Positions 43,185-51,146 of a stretch of 64,000 nt of DNA are shown here, piece after piece; position 1 is the stretch's first letter; each line of letters opens with the position of its first letter. The translations under genes and the position numbers were made by a program. Below the pieces are notes generated by a model, which ran no database searches, was not told the DNA's origin, and was given only the letters and a program-made list of their open reading frames with translations. The stretch comes from Pseudoalteromonas rhizosphaerae (GTDB taxonomy: Bacteria; Pseudomonadota; Gammaproteobacteria; Enterobacterales; Alteromonadaceae): assembly GCF_902498845.1 (NCBI RefSeq), contig NZ_CABVLM010000016.1, positions 1-64,000 on the forward strand, in the 5' to 3' direction.

Positions 43185-46100
43185 ATGAACCTGACACGTA
43201 GTTCGCTAAAAAACCCTGCGAGTGTCATTGTTATCTTGGTGCTAATTATGTTGTTTGGCATATTAAGCATTTTTAAGTTGCCGATTCAATTAACCCCTGA
43301 TATTGAACAACCGCAAATTACAATTTTCTCTGGTTGGCGACAAGCTGCACCCGAAGAGATTGAATCGGTTATCATTGAGCCCATTGAAAATGCAGTTAAA
43401 AATACACCTGGCGCATTAGAAGTAAATACCAATATCAACCGAGGCAATGGCGCTATTACGCTAACCTTTGCTGTTGGCCAAAATATGCAACAAGCCATGC
43501 TTGATGTATTAACCAGCCTTAATCAAGCTCCCCCTTTACCTTTAGACGCATTCGACCCTGTTGTATTCGCTGGCGGAAATAATGGTGAGGCGGCAGCAAC
43601 CTTACTGATCACACCTAAAGATTATCAATCGGATAGTTTAGATTTTGATATGTCGCAGTTTCAAAAACAAATTGATGAGTTTATCGAACCACGATTAGCG
43701 CAAATTCCAGGTGTTGCGCGGGTGGATCTGGCCAGTGAACGCCCGAAAGAATTGCGTATTACGTTTGATCCGCATAAAGCAGCAGCCTTAGGAATAAGCC
43801 TAGATAAAATTAGTAACGTACTTGCCAGTTCACGAGATACTTCAGGTGGCTTAGCTAATGTAGGTAGGCGCCAATATACAGTGCGTTTTACGGGACAATA
43901 TGACTTATCTAGCATGGCACAAATGCGCGTTGGTTACTCAGATGATAGGCCTATTTATTTAGGCGATATAGCCAGTGTTGAACGGACTTACTCTGACCGC
44001 TTAGGTATGAGTGGACGTAATGGAAAACCAGCCTACTACATCCGTATTTCTCGCGCTAATAAAGCCAATACGGTTGCGTTACTTGACGATATTAATCTAG
44101 CAATAAAAGAGCTAAATGAAGGGCCGCTGGCAGCGAATGGACTCTCTATTGAGCTTAGTTTTGATGCCTCGGTGCATATACGCAATGCACTGTCGTTAGT
44201 TAAAAGTAACTTAGGCCTTGGCGTTATTTTGTCTTGCTTAATTTTATGGTTATTTTTTAGAGGCCTGAAAGCTACTTTAGTGATTGCAGCGACTATTCCA
44301 ATCTCATTGATGGTGGCATTTTTAGCGCTTAATGTTTTTGACCGTAGTCTAAATGTTATATCACTCGCGGGTCTGGCATTTGCTGTTGGCTTAGTGTTAG
44401 ATGCGGCTATTATAGTACAAGAAAATATCGCCAGACTTCGCGCTGAAGGCCTAGATAATAAAAAAGCGGCGCTTAAAGGAGCGGCCCAAGTTACTGGGGC
44501 GTTATTTGCATCAACAACAACGAGTGTTGCAATATTTTTACCTATTTTATTTATGGCTGGTATTGAAGGGCAATTGTTTTCTGATTTAGCACTGACACTC
44601 TCTGTAGCGGTTATCACATCAATGATATGCGCAATTACACTTATCCCATTAGCGAATCATCTATGGCCCGATGCGCAAATCAAAGCGGACCCATATCATT
44701 ACTATTGGCAAAAGCTCAGTAATTTTATTATGAAGTTAACGAACACTCGCGTTAAGCAAATTATGTGGATTATCGTATTACTTGGCGGCTCAGTGATAGC
44801 AACATTAACTATGCTACCGAAAACCGATTTTATGCCACGCGCGCCTACTGATGGCTTCTTTTTCAATTTGGTCACGCCACCAGGTGGGAATGTGCAATTT
44901 ATGGAAGAAGAGCTCTTACTCAGAGTTAAAAAACGACTCATGCCCTACTTCAATGGCGAAAAAGAACCTGGCATTAAAGATTTTAATTTTTATGCTTTTG
45001 GCTCAAATGCAGGTGGCTTTATTTACTCAGCCGATCCACAACGAGTCGAAGAGTTAATGAAAGTAGCCAAAGAAGAGATTTTTATTGATTTACCCGACAC
45101 GCAAGTATTTTTCTTTCGTGGTTCAATGATCCAAGTTGCAAACGGTGGTGATGGCCGCGATATCAATATTGACCTAACCGGGCCGAACATGGATGACTTA
45201 GTTAATGCAGCACAAATTGCACTAAACGCCGTCAATGAAGTTCTACCAGATGCTACCGCCCAGCCACAGCCTCGTCTTGATATGGCTGAACCTGAACTTA
45301 GACTAACACCTAATGATCGCCGTATTACCCAAGCAGGCCTGACTCGTCGAGATGTATCGCAAGCAGTACAAGCATATACTGGTGGTTTATTTGTGAATGA
45401 ATATTTTGATGGTAATGAACGCATGAATGTCATTTTACGCGGCATTCCTTGGCAAACCCCAGAAGAACTAAAAGCACTGCCGATTGTTACCCCACAAGCA
45501 GGTATACAAACCCTTGGCGAGCTTGCCAACATTGAACGTACAGTGGGACCCACCCAGTTACGTCGGGTAAATGGTCGCCGTACAGTGAGCATAGTAGTAA
45601 CTCCACCTGCTGATATGAGCTTACAACAAGCGCAAGCAATTTTAAGCGAACAGGTAATGCCTAAAGTCAGAGCTAGCCTGCCAAGTAATGCGGGAGCAAT
45701 ATTGGCTGGCAACGCACAAAAAATGAATTCGGCGATGACCGAAATGGCGCTGAATTTTGTGTTGGCGTTGTTTATTTTATTTTTATTAATGACAGCACTG
45801 TTTAAATCCGCAAAAGACAGTGCGTTGGTTTTACTGGTTATGCCTCTAGCCATTGCTGGTGGCGTATTAGCGCTGTTTATTTTAAACCTATTTACTTTTC
45901 AATCGCTTGATTTGCTCACCATGATAGGGTTTATCATTTTGTTAGGGTTAGTAGTTAACAATGCCATATTATTAGTGGATCAAACTAAGGTAGCGATGAC
46001 ATCAGGTTTAAGTCGTGAGGCGGCGGTCAAACAAGCGATATTACTAAGGGCAAGGCCTGTTTACTTAAGTACACTTACGAGCTTATTTGGCATGCTGCCA

Positions 46101-46295
46101 TTGATGCTAATGCCCGGTGTAGGCTCTGAAATTTACAGAGGGCTTGCAACCGTTATAGTCGGTGGTATGGCGATCAGTGCGTTGTTCACACTCATTTTAA
46201 TGCCTAGTTTGTTACAGCTAGGCCGAAGCACACCGCCTGCGTCAAATAATCAATCAGTAAACAATACAGCAAAAAGTTTAGCTACAAGCCAATGA
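43185..46295 (+). CDS. RND-family efflux permease
   Basis: This 1036-residue inner-membrane proton-driven exporter is of the AcrB/MexB superfamily. It has 12 membrane helices in the 1+5+1+5 pattern, with two large periplasmic loops (about 30-330 and 550-850). The N-terminus has IQLTPDIEQPQI. The helix 4 region reads LAFAVGLVLDAAIIVQENI (near 393-411), where AcrB has two aspartates; here only one is evident (LDAA). That resembles non-HAE1 RND groups of marine bacteria. The adaptor gene overlaps its stop codon. No outer-membrane channel or regulator gene is adjacent. Substrates are unknown. Confidence 0.9.
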   Translation: MNLTRSSLKNPASVIVILVLIMLFGILSIFKLPIQLTPDIEQPQITIFSGWRQAAPEEIESVIIEPIENAVKNTPGALEVNTNINRGNGAITLTFAVGQNMQQAMLDVLTSLNQAPPLPLDAFDPVVFAGGNNGEAAATLLITPKDYQSDSLDFDMSQFQKQIDEFIEPRLAQIPGVARVDLASERPKELRITFDPHKAAALGISLDKISNVLASSRDTSGGLANVGRRQYTVRFTGQYDLSSMAQMRVGYSDDRPIYLGDIASVERTYSDRLGMSGRNGKPAYYIRISRANKANTVALLDDINLAIKELNEGPLAANGLSIELSFDASVHIRNALSLVKSNLGLGVILSCLILWLFFRGLKATLVIAATIPISLMVAFLALNVFDRSLNVISLAGLAFAVGLVLDAAIIVQENIARLRAEGLDNKKAALKGAAQVTGALFASTTTSVAIFLPILFMAGIEGQLFSDLALTLSVAVITSMICAITLIPLANHLWPDAQIKADPYHYYWQKLSNFIMKLTNTRVKQIMWIIVLLGGSVIATLTMLPKTDFMPRAPTDGFFFNLVTPPGGNVQFMEEELLLRVKKRLMPYFNGEKEPGIKDFNFYAFGSNAGGFIYSADPQRVEELMKVAKEEIFIDLPDTQVFFFRGSMIQVANGGDGRDINIDLTGPNMDDLVNAAQIALNAVNEVLPDATAQPQPRLDMAEPELRLTPNDRRITQAGLTRRDVSQAVQAYTGGLFVNEYFDGNERMNVILRGIPWQTPEELKALPIVTPQAGIQTLGELANIERTVGPTQLRRVNGRRTVSIVVTPPADMSLQQAQAILSEQVMPKVRASLPSNAGAILAGNAQKMNSAMTEMALNFVLALFILFLLMTALFKSAKDSALVLLVMPLAIAGGVLALFILNLFTFQSLDLLTMIGFIILLGLVVNNAILLVDQTKVAMTSGLSREAAVKQAILLRARPVYLSTLTSLFGMLPLMLMPGVGSEIYRGLATVIVGGMAISALFTLILMPSLLQLGRSTPPASNNQSVNNTAKSLATSQ

Positions 46296-46312
46296 GTATA
46301 GAGAACCTAATC

Positions 46313-47383
46313 ATGAATAGAATTAAACTAGCCATGCAGTCTTTCATCCTATGTAACTGTTTATTTATAGCACCTGTTTTTGCCGTTATTCCTGTGACTG
46401 TTGCACAGGTCACTAAAGCGCCGTTAACCAGTGAAATAGAAGTTAATGGTACACTGTTTGGCAAAGACGATGTTACTTTAACAGCAGGCATTAGTGGCCG
46501 TCTTATCTATGTTGCCGAGCCTGGCAGCGTGATTAAGAAAAATGATATTTTAGTTCGTATGGATACCTTACCTTTAGAATTAGATAAAGCACGCCAAGAA
46601 GAAATGCTCAATCGCGCTAATATTAATTTACGTTTATATCAACAAGACCTAAAACGCTTAAAAGAGTTAGAAAAATCTAGCAGCGCCGCACTAAGCCAAG
46701 TAGAAGAAGTGCAAAATAAGCACGATCTGGCTCGCTCTGACATAGCACTTGCGAAGATCGAACTTAAAGTAATCGATGACAAACTAACAAGAGCAACTAT
46801 TCGTGCGCCATTTGCTGGCGTTGTAAGCGAGCGCTTTAAGCGCGCAGGTCGTGAAATAAACCGTGCTGATGAGTTACTTACGCTACTTGATATTCATCAT
46901 TTAGAAGTACGTATATATGTACCCGTTAGATACTTAAAATATTTACGAACAGGCATCGAACTTCCCATTAAAGCGGGTGACTTATCGCAACCAGAAACAG
47001 CTGCAGCAATAATAACTGCGGTAATTCCATCTACAGATCCACGCTCTCAGACAGTTGAAATACGCGCCAATTTACAAGCAGATGCACAACACGCTTGGGC
47101 AATTGGCCAACTTGTTGATGTAACCGTGCCATTGACCAGCAAAAATCCGGTATTATTGGTAAATCGAGATGCGTTAATCATCCGTAAGCAAGGCATACAT
47201 GTGGTTAAAATTGATGCGAAAAGTCAAGCGATAAAAATACCTGTAACCGTTGGCAGTGGAAAAGGGCCACTTGTCGAAGTCTCGCCAATTGCAGATAACG
47301 GTTTAAATGCAGGAGATAACGTGGCTGTGCGTGGTGCTGAACGTTTACAAACAGGGCAAGATGTCGAGATACAGATAAAATAA
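46313..47383 (+). CDS. RND efflux periplasmic adaptor (membrane fusion protein)
   Basis: The adaptor bridges the RND permease to an outer-membrane channel. It has about 356 residues: a signal peptide (MNRIKLAMQSFILCNCLFIAPVFA), a split lipoyl domain (GTLFGKDDVTLTAGISGRL near 42, and ATIRAPFAGVVSERF near 160), a helical hairpin (about 80-150), then beta-barrel and membrane-proximal domains. An in-frame ATG at 46292 forms ATGA with the permease stop and is also possible; I prefer 46313 because it gives a clean signal peptide. The order permease-then-adaptor reverses the usual arrangement. Confidence 0.88.
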   Translation: MNRIKLAMQSFILCNCLFIAPVFAVIPVTVAQVTKAPLTSEIEVNGTLFGKDDVTLTAGISGRLIYVAEPGSVIKKNDILVRMDTLPLELDKARQEEMLNRANINLRLYQQDLKRLKELEKSSSAALSQVEEVQNKHDLARSDIALAKIELKVIDDKLTRATIRAPFAGVVSERFKRAGREINRADELLTLLDIHHLEVRIYVPVRYLKYLRTGIELPIKAGDLSQPETAAAIITAVIPSTDPRSQTVEIRANLQADAQHAWAIGQLVDVTVPLTSKNPVLLVNRDALIIRKQGIHVVKIDAKSQAIKIPVTVGSGKGPLVEVSPIADNGLNAGDNVAVRGAERLQTGQDVEIQIK

Positions 47384-47412
47384 TCAGAACTCTAACTAGT
47401 AGGCCGTCTCAT

Positions 47413-47438
47413 CCAGCAACTTTTCCCAAAGTTGCTGG
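47413..47438. terminator. hairpin between convergent genes
   Basis: A perfect 11-bp stem (47413-47423 with 47428-47438, loop TCCC) lies between the adaptor gene and the convergent membrane-protein gene. There is no T tract on either side, so terminator function is uncertain; an mRNA 3'-end stabiliser is as likely. Confidence 0.55.
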
Positions 47439-47445
47439 GTACAAC

Positions 47446-48030
47446 TCAGTATTTACAGCCAAATCCACTGATATCTATTGGTTTAATTTGTTCGCCTTTA
47501 CCACTGTGATCGTCATGCTTGATGATTAAGGTATTCGCTTTTTCACTAAATGTGAACGACCCTAACCAATCGAGGGTGGCTATCGGTGTTAAACTATAAA
47601 AGCCATTTTTATCAGTGCATTGATAAGAAAAATAATGCGTTGCTTTGCCAAACGCGCCAACATCCGAGGTATACACACTAATATTCCCCTGTTGCCGGTA
47701 GTCGTCGGCTTGAGTGCCAACCACTAGATACAATGCACTAATGATTGCTAGGACAATAAATTGGATCCCTGCCAATATAAAAAAGCTGATATCAAATAAT
47801 TTAGCATACCAAACTCGGGGCTCGTCATGATGGGGATGACCGTGGCTTGCTAACAAAAAGCCACCGATAGTCACCAATATTAATTTAATCGGCATCATAT
47901 AAGCACTGAATAAATACATGCTTTTTGCATTATGCCATTGCAGCCCAAAAGCCGTTGGTATAAATAAACTATCTAGCAACGGCAATAATATCAGCAAGCA
48001 CGCGATAATAAGTTTTTTATGTTTTAGCAT
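47446..48030 (-). CDS. predicted inner-membrane protein, unknown function
   Basis: This 194-residue protein has three or four membrane segments (about 8-28, 40-62, 78-104) and a polar C-terminal domain of about 85 residues, probably periplasmic. That domain contains two cysteines (SYQC and the terminal GFGCKY) that could form a disulfide. A histidine-rich loop, ASHGHPHHDEP (about 61-71), could bind metal, but this is speculation. I do not recognise the family. It lies downstream of the Mrp operon, beyond that operon's terminator, so it is a separate transcript. Confidence 0.6.
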   Translation of the reverse strand: MLKHKKLIIACLLILLPLLDSLFIPTAFGLQWHNAKSMYLFSAYMMPIKLILVTIGGFLLASHGHPHHDEPRVWYAKLFDISFFILAGIQFIVLAIISALYLVVGTQADDYRQQGNISVYTSDVGAFGKATHYFSYQCTDKNGFYSLTPIATLDWLGSFTFSEKANTLIIKHDDHSGKGEQIKPIDISGFGCKY

Positions 48031-48082
48031 TTATAAGTGATGGCAGTTGATGATAGGTTTGAGTGTACAAATAAAAACCGTT

Positions 48083-48116
48083 AATAAAAAGCCCGTTAAA
48101 GTAACTTAACGGGCTG
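48083..48116 (-). terminator. Mrp operon terminator
   Basis: A perfect 10-bp stem (48090-48099 with 48105-48114) is followed on the minus strand by TTTTT. It lies 28 bases beyond the mrpG stop codon. Confidence 0.9.
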
Positions 48117-48141
48117 ATATTAATCTTCAATCTTCAAAAAA

Positions 48142-48474
48142 TTAATCGTCTTCGATGTTATCCAAACCTTTGGTGCCGTCTTTGGCTTTTAGTTTATGGT
48201 GTATTGCTGATTTTATTAACATGTAACCGCTGATCGGTGCGGTGATCAATAAGAAAATTGAGATCAATAATTCTTTGACACTAACACCATCTTGCGTGTT
48301 GCTAAAAAATACCATCGCGGCGATTAGCATTCCAGCCATGCCAAGGGTTGTAGCTTTTGTAGGACCATGCAGACGCATAAAAAAGTCCGGCATTTTGATA
48401 AGGCCTATCGAGCCTATTAATATAAATGCACCACCGATTAATAATAATATAGAAACTATCCATTCACTGATCAT
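48142..48474 (-). CDS. mrpG: Mrp Na+/H+ antiporter subunit G
   Basis: MrpG (MnhG) is a small accessory membrane subunit of the multi-subunit Mrp antiporter. It has 110 residues and three membrane helices, with the conserved IGLIKMPDFFMRLHGPTKATTLG (about 24-46). A charged tail follows (DGTKGLDNIEDD). It is the last gene of the operon, 11 bases after mrpF. The whole complex is needed for activity in studied species. Confidence 0.93.
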   Translation of the reverse strand: MISEWIVSILLLIGGAFILIGSIGLIKMPDFFMRLHGPTKATTLGMAGMLIAAMVFFSNTQDGVSVKELLISIFLLITAPISGYMLIKSAIHHKLKAKDGTKGLDNIEDD

Positions 48475-48485
48475 GTTATTACCCT

Positions 48486-48755
48486 TTATTCGATGATGTC
48501 GCCACGTAACAAGTACTTACATACCGCTACTGTACTTACAAAGCCAAGCATCGCGATTAACAGTGCAGCTTCAAAATACAACCCTGTGCCCATACTCATA
48601 CCGTATAAAATAATTAACGCTATGGTATTAATATACATAGTATCTAGCGCTAAAATGCGGTCAGGTACCGAAGGGCCTACCACCAAACGCCATAAGTTAA
48701 GCAGTAACGATAAACCAATCATTGCAAAAACAATTAAAAAGACCGTTTCTAACAT
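48486..48755 (-). CDS. mrpF: Mrp Na+/H+ antiporter subunit F
   Basis: MrpF (MnhF) is an 89-residue three-helix subunit with VVGPSVPDRILALDTMYIN (about 26-44), the family signature. In cryo-EM models of related complexes MrpF lies near the proposed Na+ path. The gene overlaps mrpE by seven bases. Confidence 0.94.
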   Translation of the reverse strand: MLETVFLIVFAMIGLSLLLNLWRLVVGPSVPDRILALDTMYINTIALIILYGMSMGTGLYFEAALLIAMLGFVSTVAVCKYLLRGDIIE

Positions 48756-49285
48756 TGAAATATCTCCTTAAGAGGTGCTTCGTAACGTTGTTTAATGGTG
48801 TCGATCAATGCTTGTTCGTCATCTAAATCTAATACATGAATAAGCAAATAACGCTGCGTTGGTTGCTCACCCTCAGCGAGAGATTCAGGTATCGGATATA
48901 CCTCTGCACTTACGGTACCCGGTGTGAGCGATACTGTGCTTGCCAAAATAGTTATAGGCATAGCATGACTGAGCTCTATTGGTACTTTTACAAACGCGGG
49001 ACGCAGTTTTTTAACTGGCCCAAGAATAAGCAATGCGACTTGCATATTGGCGGTAATAATGTCGTACATCACGATAATTAACTGCTTTAGTGCTAAACCG
49101 GGCTTAATAATAAGCGGTTGCGGTTCGCGAAATGGAAAACTGACTAAAGGAATTAAAATAGCGAATATCACAGCCAACACTATATGACCTGCCGATACGC
49201 TGTTATTAAGTAGCAGCCATACGACAAACAATAATGCACTGCGAAAAGGTGTTGGTAACCAACGAAAACGTGATTCTAAACGCAT
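48749..49285 (-). CDS. mrpE: Mrp Na+/H+ antiporter subunit E
   Basis: MrpE (MnhE) has 178 residues with two or three N-terminal membrane helices and a cytoplasmic domain. The conserved TVSLTPGTVSAEVYP block (about 116-130) and HVLDLDDEQAL follow. It starts on the last base of mrpD (shared ATG/stop), showing translational coupling. Confidence 0.93.
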   Translation of the reverse strand: MRLESRFRWLPTPFRSALLFVVWLLLNNSVSAGHIVLAVIFAILIPLVSFPFREPQPLIIKPGLALKQLIIVMYDIITANMQVALLILGPVKKLRPAFVKVPIELSHAMPITILASTVSLTPGTVSAEVYPIPESLAEGEQPTQRYLLIHVLDLDDEQALIDTIKQRYEAPLKEIFQC

Positions 49286-50802
49286 TATAAGCCCCCTCCA
49301 AGTACCGTATTGATACCACCGGTAATATCATGCAATTGCGTAGCAGCAGCAATCATATATTCACTTACTGCGCCGCCAAAGATCACTAACAAGGGCGAAC
49401 AAACTAATAAAGCAATTATTGCCGTGACCTGCAATGGATGCGCTTTTACTCCTTCAGTCGGTTCACTGTCTTGGTGTTTTCGTTCCCAAAATAAGGTAGT
49501 ACCCGCTCGAGATAATGCGACCAATAATGCAAAGCTGGCAAGCAAGTAAACAGGCCAAAATAGCAATGCTTTTTCGCTATCTAAGGTGGTTTTTAAAATC
49601 CATATTTTACCAACAAACCCTGACAGTGGTGGCATGCCGACTACCGCTAAAGCAGCAATAATAAAGCACGTGCCTAATAAGTATGGTTGCGCTACGCCGC
49701 GTCCTGGCGCAAAACGATCCGCAACTTTACCACGCTGATGAGCAATCAGGTCGGCCACTAAAAATAAGGCCGCGCACACTAAGGTTGAATGCACTAAGTA
49801 ATACAACAGCGCCGCTGTGGCATTAATGTTTTGTAATGCGACTAAGGCGACTAACGTCCCCACCGATACAATCACTAAATTAGCAGTGAGCTTACGTAAA
49901 TCTTGCGCGGCAACAACACCAATGGAGCCAACTATAATAGTTGCAACGGCCAAGCCCCACAACCATGGTTGTGCCATGTGTGCAAGTTGCCCTGCTTCAT
50001 CACCAAAGATAACGGTATAGACACGCAGCATTGCGTATACACCCACTTTAGTCATAATTGCGAATAACGCTGCCACCACAGGCATTGCACTAGCGTAAGT
50101 ATTGGGTAACCATAAGTGCAGTGGTAACAATGCGCCTTTTAGCGCAAAAACAACCAGCAGTAATAACCCACCAATTTTTGCAAGGTAGACGTCATCGCCC
50201 TGTAACTGCGACACTTTTTGTGCCATATCGGCAATATTCAAGGTGCCTAATACACCATATAAAATACCCAGTGCAATCAAAAACACACTCGATCCAATCA
50301 GGTTTAAACTCACGTATTGAATGGCTGATCGCGTTTTGTGTTTATCACCGTCATGCATTAGTAATGAGTAGGAAGCAATTAACAGCACTTCAAAAAATAC
50401 AAACAGGTTGAATAAATCCCCTGTTAAAAACGCACCGTTAACACCCAGTACCAAAAAGTGTACTAAAGGATGAAAAAAGCCCCCTTTTTCATCATCTCCC
50501 ATACAGCTGTACACAGTAACAGCCAAACCTAGAAATGACGTTAGTAACACCAGTAGGACTGACACTAAATCAGCAACCAGCACGATCCCAAATGGGGCTT
50601 GCCAGCCGCCGATGGCATACACAATAATGCCTGACTGGAAAACTTGCCATAATAATAGCGCACTGACGAAAGTGTTTAATAATGCCATGACTACAGAGGC
50701 AACACGACGAATAGGAATACTTTTCCCACAGGGAGGTAACAGTAAAATAATGCCGGCAAGCATAGGTAATAAAATTGGCCAAGAAGCTAGATGCTGGATC
50801 AT
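49285..50802 (-). CDS. mrpD: Mrp Na+/H+ antiporter subunit D
   Basis: MrpD (MnhD) is one of the two large subunits homologous to complex I proton-pumping subunits NuoL/M/N. It has 505 residues and about 14 helices. LSLNLIGSSVFLIALGILYG (near 167-186), KGALLPLHLWLPNTYASAMPVVAALFA (near 220-246, with the conserved Lys and the antiporter motif) and a second Lys-rich helix are visible. It overlaps mrpC by four bases. Confidence 0.95.
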   Translation of the reverse strand: MIQHLASWPILLPMLAGIILLLPPCGKSIPIRRVASVVMALLNTFVSALLLWQVFQSGIIVYAIGGWQAPFGIVLVADLVSVLLVLLTSFLGLAVTVYSCMGDDEKGGFFHPLVHFLVLGVNGAFLTGDLFNLFVFFEVLLIASYSLLMHDGDKHKTRSAIQYVSLNLIGSSVFLIALGILYGVLGTLNIADMAQKVSQLQGDDVYLAKIGGLLLLVVFALKGALLPLHLWLPNTYASAMPVVAALFAIMTKVGVYAMLRVYTVIFGDEAGQLAHMAQPWLWGLAVATIIVGSIGVVAAQDLRKLTANLVIVSVGTLVALVALQNINATAALLYYLVHSTLVCAALFLVADLIAHQRGKVADRFAPGRGVAQPYLLGTCFIIAALAVVGMPPLSGFVGKIWILKTTLDSEKALLFWPVYLLASFALLVALSRAGTTLFWERKHQDSEPTEGVKAHPLQVTAIIALLVCSPLLVIFGGAVSEYMIAAATQLHDITGGINTVLGGGL

Positions 50803-51146
50803 TTGTGCTCCTTGTGTTCAATTTTACCTAAGTGACCATCTACATGATCATTGCCTAAATCAGCACGACCACGAATTGCCAAAATCACGACAAAGGCGGT
50901 CATTGCAAAACCAATTACAATAGCTGTCAGTACCAACGCTTGCGGCAGCGGATCGGCATAGTCAGTGCCTGTACCAAGCACGACGGCTTTATTAATAGTT
51001 AAGCGCCCCGCAGAGAATAAAAATAAGTTCACTGCGTATGACAGCATCGTTAACCCTAATACTACCGGAAAAGTCCGTGCTCTTAGGATCAAGTACACCC
51101 CACAAGTCACCAGTACACCAACGCATGATGCGTATAACAGTTCCAT
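50799..51146 (-). CDS. mrpC: Mrp Na+/H+ antiporter subunit C
   Basis: MrpC (MnhC) is the NuoK-like subunit: 115 residues, three helices, with LGLTMLSYAVNLFLFSAGRL (about 31-50) and DPLPQALVLTAIVIGFAMTA (about 65-84). It starts on the last base of the fused A subunit (TAATG) and overlaps mrpD, so the genes are tightly coupled. Confidence 0.95.
   Translation of the reverse strand: MELLYASCVGVLVTCGVYLILRARTFPVVLGLTMLSYAVNLFLFSAGRLTINKAVVLGTGTDYADPLPQALVLTAIVIGFAMTAFVVILAIRGRADLGNDHVDGHLGKIEHKEHK

Noticed and set aside
45023..45853. 276-codon antisense frame inside the RND permease
   Set aside because: It is a shadow of the permease coding strand, with low-complexity Ser/Ala composition and no Shine-Dalgarno.
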